Source of the DNA: an uncultured Roseiflexaceae bacterium
GTDB taxonomy: Bacteria > Chloroflexota > Chloroflexia > Chloroflexales > Roseiflexaceae
DNA length: 7,889 nt
Assembly: GCA_903932805.1 (NCBI GenBank)
Contig: CAIZHO010000049.1
Span: forward strand, 1-7,889
Direction: 5' to 3'
Positions 1-6,551 of this stretch are shown here, one piece after another. Both the position numbers and the translations under genes were made by a program. The number at the start of each line of letters is the position of its first letter. Position 1 is the first letter of the stretch. The notes below the pieces were generated by a model. That model made no database searches, was not told where the DNA came from, and saw nothing but the letters and a program-made list of their open reading frames with translations.

Positions 1-1
1 C

Positions 2-205
2 GCCGAACGCGCCAGCATCAATGCCCTCATCCGCCTCAAAATTCCTATTTTGACGGCGAGCGAGGTCGAACGCGCCTTCCGCAACAACATACGCTGGTTC
101 AAACGCTGGCGCTTGTCGCGTGACATCCCACTCACTCACCAAGAGATTGTCGAAATCCTCGAAGAAACAGAAGACGACCCCAAAGGCGACTACGAAGGTA
201 TGTAG
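2..205 (+). CDS. C-terminal 67 codons of an unrecognised protein (5' end outside window)
   Basis: An open frame enters from the left edge and ends at TAG 203-205. The visible tail is rich in charged residues: a basic/aromatic stretch (RAFRNNIRWFKRWRL, about residues 29-43 of the visible part) is followed by a short predicted helix and an acidic end (EILEETEDDPKGDYEGM). There is no membrane segment and no motif I can assign to a family. The codon choice resembles that of the other genes here, and the frame stays open from the edge, so it is likely a real gene end rather than chance. It converges with bchH; the two stops are 320 bases apart. Its function cannot be told from this fragment. Confidence 0.6.
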   Translation, partial: AERASINALIRLKIPILTASEVERAFRNNIRWFKRWRLSRDIPLTHQEIVEILEETEDDPKGDYEGM

Positions 206-227
206 CCCTCTCTATCCACAGAAAGCC

Positions 228-245
228 GGCCGCGCCTGCGCGGCC
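228..245. terminator. GC-rich hairpin behind the left-edge gene (possible weak terminator)
   Basis: GGCCGCG (228-234) pairs perfectly with CGCGGCC (239-245) around a CCTG loop, 22 bases after the upstream stop codon. There is no T-run on the plus-strand side (GAGACCCC follows), so it is not a textbook intrinsic terminator. It may protect the 3' end of the mRNA or work with Rho. On the minus-strand side the flank is GGCTTTC, only slightly T-rich. Confidence 0.35.
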
Positions 246-472
246 GAGACCCCATCAGCATCCCCTCCCCACAGACACCTGCCGCCCTCACATGGCGCAT
301 GCCAACTGCGCCGCTTCAGCATGTCACATGATGCGTCCGCACCGCACAGGATGCTCATTCTCATGACTACCGCTGCCTCATGCCCGTGCCGGTTGGGCAC
401 ACCGCACTGCAATACCAACGGAGTATGGTAGCGCAAACACATCCAGCGCCGCAGTGACCCAAAGCACAAACA

Positions 473-512
473 CACAACGCCCGGTACGAACATCATCGTA
501 CCGGGCGTTGTG
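473..512 (-). terminator. Intrinsic terminator of bchH
   Basis: A perfect 17-bp inverted repeat: arm 473-489 (CACAACGCCCGGTACGA) and arm 496-512, with a 6-base loop at 490-495. It begins 13 bases past the bchH stop. Read on the minus strand, the stem is followed by TGTTTGTGCTTTGG, moderately T-rich. On the plus strand there is no T-run. Position, stem strength and tail asymmetry all fit termination of bchH transcription; it could also block read-through from the convergent gene. Confidence 0.85.
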
Positions 513-525
513 ATGCCATCCGTGC

Positions 526-3500
526 CTAGACGCCGACGACCCCTTCGATGCGATCTTCGATGTCTGCGTAGATTTCTTGGAGCTTGGCAATCGTCGCATC
601 GTCGCTCTGCCACAGGCCGCGGCTGTTGGCCTCGAGCAGCCGCTGCACGGCAGCTTTTGCGGCATGAGGGTTAGCAGCGGTGAAGCGACGGCGGACATCT
701 TCGTCCATGATAAACGTGTCAGACATCCCGTCATATACCCAGTTTTCGACCGAATCTCCGACGGCACTCCAACCCATCACATTGGTAAACCGATTGGCAA
801 TCTCAGTTGCACCCGCATACCCCTGCGCAAGCAGTGGCTCAAACCAGCGCGGATTGAGGATTTTGGTACGGGCTTCGACCGTTATCATCTGCTTGGCGCT
901 GGTGATAGTCGTTTTGCCCGTATATGTCTCGGCATAGCTCAATGGGACCGTGCGCCCGCTTTCGTAGCTCGCAGCCAATTGCACAGCTCCGCTGTGACCG
1001 TAATAATGCTGCATGTCGGTCAAGCCGTATTCGACGCTGTCGATGGCTTGGAAGACGTGCTCAACCGTGCCGAGCAGACTGCGATAGGTCGCTTGGGCAG
1101 CCACACCGTTCCGCTTGCCGCCATACGCAAAGCCACTACGTTTGATATAGATCGAAGCAAGATCAGATTTGCTTTCCCACTGACTTTCGTCGACGACCAT
1201 ATCGACGCCCGTGCCGTATTCGCCTTGGGCCTGGGTGAACAATCGTGCCGTTGCAGCCTCGAAGCTTTGCCCTTCCTGCTGCATGGCAGCCACGTGTGCT
1301 TTGATTGGGTTCATGTCTATCGGCTCATCGGCACGTGCGGCGCGCACTATCAGGTCGTCCATCAAATCGAGAATCATCGGGAAGTTGTCGCGGAAGATGC
1401 TGCTGATATCCAGTACCACATCGACCCGTGGCCGACCGAGCTTGTTCAGCGGCAACAAATCATAGCGGAATATCTTGCCTTGGCCATCGCGAGCAGGGAC
1501 TGCACCGATTAACCCCAGCACCACGCCGATGCTTTCGCCTTCGCTTTTGATCGTATCCAAAGCCCAGAGGGTCATCGACACGGTAGCGGGCATCGCACCG
1601 TTATCGGCGATGTGCGATCGAATCAATTGGTCGGCCATCTGCTGCCCGCGGAGCAGTGCTGCATCGCTCGGTAACCGCCAGGGGTCGATACCATGGATGT
1701 TCCGACCACTCGGCAATGCTGCCGCTCCACCACGGATCGGGTCAGCACCATGACCAGGCAGGATGTACCCGCCGTCGAGTGCATGCATGACGACATCGAT
1801 TTCGTCACCGCTTTCTTCCAGGCGGATCAACATCTCACGGCCGTGACTGACCATTTCGGACACATGTGCGGGCGTAGGCTTATTGAAGTAGGTGTTCCAA
1901 AACACATCTGATGCTTCACGGCCGTACACAACCTTCGACACAAATTCGGTGCGCACCGTCGGTGCAGAGCCGACATCAACGCCATGTTCGAGGATCGTCT
2001 GCAACAAGCCATTCTGGCCCATCCGTGGGATGTCGAGGGCTGCCTCGACGAGGGCAATCGAGCGATCACGTGATACACGCTGACCCATCACATGCAGACC
2101 ATCCAAGATCAAGCGCTGTTCGAGGTCATCGAGGTAGCGGGTCAGTCGCATCCGATAAGCACCATCTGGCTCACCAGTACGCATTGGTACCTCGGGCACC
2201 AGCGGTGCGAGGTCTATGGCGGGCGTCGTCCCACTCAATTGGTGCCGTAGCTGAGCCAGCTGCTTGTACAGGCCAGCACGCGCATAGGGTGGAATAAGGT
2301 GGCTAATCACGGCTGCACCACCACGCCGTTTGGCAATCGCCGACTCGGCAGGATTGTTGAGCGGGTAGAGATACAGCTGCGGCACATCACCCATCACGAT
2401 GTCTGGCCAGCACTCGCCGGTCAGACCGAGTTGCAACCCAGGCAACCACTCGGCAGTGCCATGCATACCGACATGCACGATGGCATCGGCCTTCCAGATA
2501 TCAATCAAATAGCGATAGAACGCCACGTATTGGTGATGTGGGGCGTAGTCATGGTCAAACAGCATCCGCATCGGATCGCCGGGGACTGCAAGCGGCGGTT
2601 GCACGCCCACAAACACATTGTCGAAGTGCATCCCGTCGAGGCGGATGGCATCACGACCAGCGGGTGCAATATCGCCCGGCATGCTCCCCCATTTATTGTC
2701 GATCCGACGCAAAATCGAATCTTTGATGACTGCACGCAGGTCGGTCACCGGCACCGCGACGTGTTCGCCTTGGCCACCCTCCATGGTCGCCATCCGTTTG
2801 GCCAGTGCATCGGGTGAGGCGGGGAACTCACCGACCACGTACCCATCTTGTTTCAGCCGGGTCATCAATGCATGCAATGTCGCCGGCACATTGAGCAATG
2901 CGGCGGTGCCGAGCCGACCCAACCCTGGCGGATAGTTGTACACCACGAGTGCGATTTTGCGTTCACTCGGGGCTTTGCGGCGCAGATTCGCCCATTTGGC
3001 TGCGATGGTTGCGACGCGTTCTACACGATCGGGGACCGTGACAATTTTGTCGTTTTCGATTGCACCAATGACAATCGGCGAAATGCTCCCGTCCATTTCG
3101 GGCAGGTCATACATAATCACCGCCTGCATCGGCGCCACACCACTATCGGTCCATTGTTCGAGATTTTGCATCAACAACGGTTGCGCAACCATGTAGGGGA
3201 CGTTGATGGCACTCATGATTTCGGCAGAGGTCTCTGCATGCGCACCCGGGCGGGTCGACCCCGCGGGGCCCCCTACAAAGGCACATCCCCTCGTGCTGAC
3301 AATGAAGTCTACCTTTTCTTTTGCGACCCACTCACGCAGTGCAACATGGGCCTCGATGCCGCTCACAAAAATGGGCAATACCGCCAACCCTTTGGCTTCG
3401 AGGGCACGGATCAGGTCATGCGGATAGGTTTGTTCTTGGAGCAAATGCTTGCGAAAGACCATCAACGCAACCAGCGGTTGGCCGCGACGATAATGTTTGC

Positions 3501-4176
3501 TCTTGAGCGCCCAGCGCATATAGTCGGTGTTTGACTCGAACAACTCAGCACTATCGGGGTGGAAGCAGCCCATCTGCGGGATCATCCGTGGCGCAGTCAC
3601 CGTCATCGAAACCCCGAGACAATCGCGCAAAATCAATCGAATCATTTGCGCAAGATTGGTCGCGTCTGGCTGATTCCAATAAATATTCACACTCAACCAC
3701 GTGCGGAAGTCCTTGAGTTTAGCAGGCATCAGTGGGAGCAACTTGGCCGCAGCCTTGGTGAGTTTGGTATACGCGTACAGCGTATCTTCATCACGTCCTT
3801 TGGTAATCAACCGGAGAATTGCCTGCATGGGTTTGGGCAAGCCAGACTTCTTGTTGGGGTCGATCTGATAATCCCCGACTTTGGTCAGCCCCATCACCTC
3901 TGGCATACTTTCATAACAAAACACTGTCTGGACGCCTGCGCGTTTGATCTGCGCAGCCAACCAATCCGCTTGGTCGCGATCATTGATCAGCGAAATAAAG
4001 ACGACATCTGCCTGGGCAATCGCTTTTTTGAGTGTCTCATCACGATCTGCCACATGGCCATCATGGAAGCGCAGAATACGCACCGCTACACCACCTGCGG
4101 TCAACAGCTTCTGGACTTCGGTCCAGACATGCGCATTGAATCGCTCCATGCCGTTGATCATCGTAATGGTCTTCAT
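526..4176 (-). CDS. bchH: Magnesium chelatase subunit H (magnesium protoporphyrin IX chelatase, BchH)
   Basis: The large porphyrin-binding subunit of Mg-chelatase, cytoplasmic, 1216 residues. It binds protoporphyrin IX and, with the BchI-BchD AAA+ motor, inserts Mg2+ at the branch point committing tetrapyrrole to bacteriochlorophyll. Visible: an N-terminal Rossmann-like region (about 1-100), the VGGPAGS loop (about 301-307), and the family signature at 568-580 (HVGMHGTAEWLPG) containing the conserved His572 and Glu576. NNPAESAIAKRRG (607-619) and the PPYARAGLYK motif (629-638) follow. The C-terminal block VENWVYDGMSDTFI (about 1143-1156) and the closing LEANSRG...IEDRIEG are BchH/ChlH-like and distinguish it from CobN. 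The start at 4176 is chosen because GGAAGG (4190-4185) sits 8 bases ahead; the open frame continues 49 codons upstream without Shine-Dalgarno support. It lies downstream of bchD on the same strand, with a small antisense gene between them. Paralogues (BchS, BchT) occur in green phototrophs and I cannot exclude one of these labels. Confidence 0.93.
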   Translation of the reverse strand: MKTITMINGMERFNAHVWTEVQKLLTAGGVAVRILRFHDGHVADRDETLKKAIAQADVVFISLINDRDQADWLAAQIKRAGVQTVFCYESMPEVMGLTKVGDYQIDPNKKSGLPKPMQAILRLITKGRDEDTLYAYTKLTKAAAKLLPLMPAKLKDFRTWLSVNIYWNQPDATNLAQMIRLILRDCLGVSMTVTAPRMIPQMGCFHPDSAELFESNTDYMRWALKSKHYRRGQPLVALMVFRKHLLQEQTYPHDLIRALEAKGLAVLPIFVSGIEAHVALREWVAKEKVDFIVSTRGCAFVGGPAGSTRPGAHAETSAEIMSAINVPYMVAQPLLMQNLEQWTDSGVAPMQAVIMYDLPEMDGSISPIVIGAIENDKIVTVPDRVERVATIAAKWANLRRKAPSERKIALVVYNYPPGLGRLGTAALLNVPATLHALMTRLKQDGYVVGEFPASPDALAKRMATMEGGQGEHVAVPVTDLRAVIKDSILRRIDNKWGSMPGDIAPAGRDAIRLDGMHFDNVFVGVQPPLAVPGDPMRMLFDHDYAPHHQYVAFYRYLIDIWKADAIVHVGMHGTAEWLPGLQLGLTGECWPDIVMGDVPQLYLYPLNNPAESAIAKRRGGAAVISHLIPPYARAGLYKQLAQLRHQLSGTTPAIDLAPLVPEVPMRTGEPDGAYRMRLTRYLDDLEQRLILDGLHVMGQRVSRDRSIALVEAALDIPRMGQNGLLQTILEHGVDVGSAPTVRTEFVSKVVYGREASDVFWNTYFNKPTPAHVSEMVSHGREMLIRLEESGDEIDVVMHALDGGYILPGHGADPIRGGAAALPSGRNIHGIDPWRLPSDAALLRGQQMADQLIRSHIADNGAMPATVSMTLWALDTIKSEGESIGVVLGLIGAVPARDGQGKIFRYDLLPLNKLGRPRVDVVLDISSIFRDNFPMILDLMDDLIVRAARADEPIDMNPIKAHVAAMQQEGQSFEAATARLFTQAQGEYGTGVDMVVDESQWESKSDLASIYIKRSGFAYGGKRNGVAAQATYRSLLGTVEHVFQAIDSVEYGLTDMQHYYGHSGAVQLAASYESGRTVPLSYAETYTGKTTITSAKQMITVEARTKILNPRWFEPLLAQGYAGATEIANRFTNVMGWSAVGDSVENWVYDGMSDTFIMDEDVRRRFTAANPHAAKAAVQRLLEANSRGLWQSDDATIAKLQEIYADIEDRIEGVVGV

Positions 4177-4214
4177 GTGGTTATCCTTCCGACTGTTCCA
4201 TCGGCACTGATGGA

Positions 4215-4242
4215 TTGAATTCTGTGGGTAAGTGCGTATAAT
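4215..4242 (+). promoter_or_regulatory. Sigma-70-type promoter of the 36-codon gene
   Basis: TTGAAT (4215-4220), a 16-base spacer and a consensus TATAAT (4237-4242). The predicted start of transcription near 4249-4250 leaves a leader of about 22 bases before the ATG at 4272. On the minus strand the same A/T core reads TATTAT (4243-4238), so a bchH promoter could overlap it, but I see no convincing -35 for that direction. Confidence 0.7.
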
Positions 4243-4271
4243 ACATACATGCATTGAGAAGGAGGTGTCAC

Positions 4272-4382
4272 ATGGCACAAACAATCGTGTTGTTGCTGGT
4301 CGTGCTGGGGTTCTTCTTGCCACTGGCCTACTCGATCCTGATGACCTGGATCGACGGAGCTACCGAGCAGTCCCACCACTAA
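4272..4382 (+). CDS. Small single-helix membrane protein, 36 aa, unrecognised
   Basis: A short reading frame from ATG 4272 to TAA 4380-4382. It is preceded by AAGGAGGT (4259-4266), a full match to the anti-Shine-Dalgarno, 5 bases from the ATG. It has its own promoter (4215-4242) and an intrinsic terminator (4404-4436), so every element of an independent gene is present. The product begins MAQTIVLLLVVLGFFLPLAY. Residues 4-26 form one hydrophobic transmembrane helix with a central Pro17; a short polar, acidic tail (WIDGATEQSHH) ends in two histidines. It is encoded antisense to, and between, bchD and bchH. There is no histidine inside the helix, so it does not look like a light-harvesting alpha or beta polypeptide. 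By size and shape it could be a small accessory subunit of a membrane complex (respiratory or reaction-centre) or a regulatory microprotein. I do not recognise it, and these roles are guesses. Confidence 0.75.
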   Translation: MAQTIVLLLVVLGFFLPLAYSILMTWIDGATEQSHH

Positions 4383-4403
4383 GGCAGGTGGCCCAATCCA
4401 ACC

Positions 4404-4436
4404 AACCCACGCAGCTTCGGTTGTGTGGGTTTTGTT
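4404..4436 (+). terminator. Intrinsic terminator of the small gene, UUCG tetraloop
   Basis: AACCCACGCA (4404-4413) pairs with TGTGTGGGTT (4422-4431) with one G-U pair. The stem extends inward through a G-U and a C-G pair to a TTCG loop (4416-4419), the very stable cUUCGg tetraloop. TTTTGTT follows on the plus strand (4430-4436). The T-tail overlaps the stop codon of bchD (4437-4435, -). On the minus strand the stem is followed by GGTTGGATTGG with no T-run, so it should stop plus-strand transcription but need not stop bchD transcripts reaching bchH. Confidence 0.85.
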
Positions 4437-6246
4437 ATGCAAGTGCCACCGCCGTCTGTGCAATATCGGCGCCGCTCGCATTGGGCAAATAGATGTATTC
4501 GCCGGCGAGTTTTTCGGCCAGCACACGGCCTTCACCGCGGCTCAGGTAGTTCCGTTGGGTATCGATGACCACCGACTTGATGCCTGCCGCAGCGACCGCG
4601 GCAGCGAGTGTGGAGATTTCGGCCTCGATTGCGACACCTGCCTGCAATCCGACATTCCCGCGTCCGTCGGTCAAAAACAACGCCACACACTGCTGAATCC
4701 CTTTTCCCCGTGCCTGCTTGGCTACCTCGATGGTCCCCAACAGTGCCGCAGCCAAGGGAGTCGTGCCGCCCGTCGGCAAGATATCAAGCGCACGACGCGC
4801 GAGTTCGACGCTTTGTGACGCCGGCAAAAGGACATCGCACTGTACCCCGCGGAACGCAAGCAATGCCACTCGATCACGATGCACATATGCTTGCTGCAAG
4901 AGGGTCTGCACCGCGCCTTTTGCTTGTCGCATCCGGTTGAGTGCCATGCTCCCGCTCGCATCGACTACAAAGCAGAACAAGACCCCGGCTTTGGAACGAA
5001 ACTCTTTGACGCGCACATCGTCCACACGCAAGAGAATCCGTCGTGCAGAGCGTGCATTCTTGTGACGCAACGGCTGCCACGGAGCTGCAGCCCGTAACGT
5101 GGACGGCACATCGATCCGCGCCCGCCGCGGGTCGCCTGCTGTGCTGCGGATGTGACGACCGCGGGTTCCGTTGGTTGCACCGCGCGATCCCGCACGCCCC
5201 CGCCGAATCGTGCGAAAAGGCAAATCGTTGAGGCTCATCGGCAGCTCCGTCAGTAACGCAGCCATCACCTCCTCGGTCGGTGGCGTCAGTTCCTGGGGTG
5301 CCGGTTGTTGCTCGGCCTCGTGCTCATCGTCGTCTGGTGGGGATGCATCTGCAGCCGGCGGTGGTGGTGGCGGTGGTGGTTGTTGCGCAGTCGACGCTGG
5401 CTCTGGTGGGAGCACATCACGGGTAGCTCGTGGCAGCACAACAAACCTGGCAGCTACATCGAGGTCGGCGCTCGAGACACTGGTGCGCAAATCGAGGGCT
5501 GCAGCAGCGCAGGCAACGGCACACGCAAACACATCGACGCGGTGTCCTTCGACACCGGCTCGCAAAGCCAAATCAACCAATGCATATTGCTGCTCGGAGG
5601 TTATCACTACCTCGGGGAGCAATGCCCGTGCCTGATCAATCAACGCGGCATCGAGGGTCGCGAGTTCGTGCCAATGATCGTACGCAGGATGATGATGATG
5701 CATCAACACATCACGGCGCTCCGTTGCACTACTCTGCCCGGGTAACATGACCAACAAGCCGATGCGATCAAGGAGGTGCCGTCGTGGCAGGCCTTCGGCT
5801 GGGTCATACGTACCAATCAGGCGAAATCGGCATGCAATCTGTTGACTCATACCTTCACGTTCGAGCTGGACCGACCCAGTATCGAGTGCGCCCAGGAGGA
5901 TGTTCACCACCGAGTCCGGCAACAGATTCAACGCATCTGCATACAGCACCCCGCCATCTGCACGTGCCAACACCCCACTCCGTGCAGTGCGCGCGCCGGT
6001 CCGCAAGGTCGCCTCAATATCAATACCACCAAGTAACGCTTCTTCGTCGCTCCCCAGTGGCAACTCGACAAACGGTGACCGGGTCCCAAACAAGCCGACA
6101 CTTGCCCGAGCAAGCGAGCTTTTGCCGGACCCGACAGACGCACCAATCGCAATCCCACCCAAGCGCGCATCGACGGCCAGCAGGCGTATAGCCTCGAGCG
6201 CGGTGTCGATCCCTATCAGTCCTGCCATGGGCATTGGGTGTGCCAT
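4435..6246 (-). CDS. bchD: Magnesium chelatase subunit D (BchD, AAA+ / VWA)
   Basis: The bridging subunit of Mg-chelatase, cytoplasmic, 603 residues, a normal length for the family. Domains in order: an AAA+ module (about 8-275) with P-loop ASVGSGKS (36-43), Walker B-like GGVLYADALNLL (98-109), sensor-1-like GTYDPAEG (145-152), the LLDRIG arginine-finger region (158-163) and the GVEGHRVD sensor-2 segment (231-238). A linker (about 279-345) follows with eight prolines in a row (290-297) and an acidic stretch. A basic joining region precedes a C-terminal VWA domain (about 420-600) with a full MIDAS: DASGS (429-433), TT (495-496) and D527 in TDGRGN. The Walker B glutamate is Ala105, in keeping with a D subunit that binds but does not drive ATP hydrolysis. 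The HHHH at 183-186 is unusual. The start at 6246 is supported by GAGGAT (6259-6254), 7 bases ahead; an upstream in-frame ATG at 6339 has no such support. bchI is not in the window. It is probably transcribed toward bchH. Confidence 0.93.
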   Translation of the reverse strand: MAHPMPMAGLIGIDTALEAIRLLAVDARLGGIAIGASVGSGKSSLARASVGLFGTRSPFVELPLGSDEEALLGGIDIEATLRTGARTARSGVLARADGGVLYADALNLLPDSVVNILLGALDTGSVQLEREGMSQQIACRFRLIGTYDPAEGLPRRHLLDRIGLLVMLPGQSSATERRDVLMHHHHPAYDHWHELATLDAALIDQARALLPEVVITSEQQYALVDLALRAGVEGHRVDVFACAVACAAAALDLRTSVSSADLDVAARFVVLPRATRDVLPPEPASTAQQPPPPPPPPAADASPPDDDEHEAEQQPAPQELTPPTEEVMAALLTELPMSLNDLPFRTIRRGRAGSRGATNGTRGRHIRSTAGDPRRARIDVPSTLRAAAPWQPLRHKNARSARRILLRVDDVRVKEFRSKAGVLFCFVVDASGSMALNRMRQAKGAVQTLLQQAYVHRDRVALLAFRGVQCDVLLPASQSVELARRALDILPTGGTTPLAAALLGTIEVAKQARGKGIQQCVALFLTDGRGNVGLQAGVAIEAEISTLAAAVAAAGIKSVVIDTQRNYLSRGEGRVLAEKLAGEYIYLPNASGADIAQTAVALA

Positions 6247-6371
6247 TGTATCTATCCTCGTCCAGCACGGGAAGGTGGAAAAAAACAGAATCGCAACCGG
6301 AACAGAGCACGCGTCTGATCGTGACTCGATGGAGTGCACCCGCTGCGTTCGTGCGCCGTCGTGAAGTGGTT

Positions 6372-6402
6372 CATGGGATGTTTAGCGCATTGACATGGGA
6401 TG
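6372..6402. repeat. Direct repeat CATGGGATG, 22-bp period
   Basis: Two exact copies, 6372-6380 and 6394-6402, start 22 bp apart, which is two turns of B-DNA, so both would face the same side. Each copy is itself weakly symmetric (CAT-GGG-ATG). They lie just downstream of the predicted bchD transcription start, a position that suits a repressor site. Seen in the sequence; the regulatory role is inferred. Confidence 0.5.
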
Positions 6403-6412
6403 AATCTATTGA

Positions 6413-6427
6413 GTGCTATTATAGCAC
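6413..6427 (-). promoter_or_regulatory. Palindrome with extended -10 elements (probable bchD promoter)
   Basis: GTGCTAT-T-ATAGCAC is a perfect 7-bp inverted repeat about one central base. Read on the minus strand it contains TGC-TATAAT, a consensus extended -10 (hexamer 6423-6418), which does not need a good -35; none is seen. Transcription would start near 6411, giving bchD a leader of about 165 bases. On the plus strand the same bases read TGC-TATTAT, with TTGACA 21 bases ahead, a spacer too long for ordinary sigma-70. Confidence 0.55.
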
Positions 6428-6551
6428 CGGAACATTCATCGAGACCGTACAACTGCAAAACAAACACTGCACAATAGATGTACATTCGATCAGACAAGAC
6501 GTTTTTTCCATGTTATGTGCTGTTTTCGATTGTAAAAAACTCTCATAATTG

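Larger units (their letters stand above)
206..525. other. Intergenic gap between two convergent genes
   Basis: About 320 bases between the stop of the left-edge gene and the stop of bchH. It holds a GC-rich hairpin at 228-245, an 11-bp palindrome (CATGT-C-ACATG, 320-330) of unclear meaning, and the strong bchH hairpin at 473-512. Open frames through 212-613 (-) and 120-431 (+) lack a Shine-Dalgarno and overlap known genes or the hairpins, so I do not call a gene here. Confidence 0.6.

Noticed and set aside
320..330. 11-bp palindrome CATGT-C-ACATG in the left gap
   Set aside because: Short, isolated, far from any start codon or promoter; likely chance.
577..1512. 311-codon open frame on the plus strand
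   Set aside because: Entirely antisense to the conserved C-terminal part of bchH, with no Shine-Dalgarno and no family-like sequence; open only because of codon bias in bchH.
526..4176. CobN (cobaltochelatase) as the identity of the large subunit
   Set aside because: The NNPAES...AKRRG and C-terminal VENWVYD...IEDRIEG blocks are BchH/ChlH-like, and the gene stands next to a clear bchD.
3559..4218. 219-codon open frame on the plus strand
   Set aside because: Antisense to the 5' part of bchH and running through its leader; no start signal. A shadow of the real gene.
4177..4323. 49-codon upstream extension of BchH
   Set aside because: It would overlap the promoter and start of the small gene, its residues do not look like a BchH N-terminus, and the good Shine-Dalgarno is at 4190-4185 for the shorter start.
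4272..4382. Light-harvesting alpha/beta polypeptide or CydX-type subunit
   Set aside because: No histidine inside the helix to ligate bacteriochlorophyll, no recognisable CydX pattern, and no puf or cyd genes nearby.
6270..6300. Attenuator in the bchD leader (T7 run on the minus strand)
   Set aside because: No stable stem lies immediately upstream of the T-run on the minus strand; a poly-T alone is not a terminator.
6247..6339. 31-codon upstream extension of BchD
   Set aside because: The extension contains no AAA+ sequence and no Shine-Dalgarno at 6339; GAGGAT ahead of 6246 supports the shorter form.
6390..6422. Ordinary sigma-70 promoter TTGACA...TATTAT on the plus strand
   Set aside because: The 21-base spacer is too long for unaided sigma-70; kept only as part of the palindrome finding.
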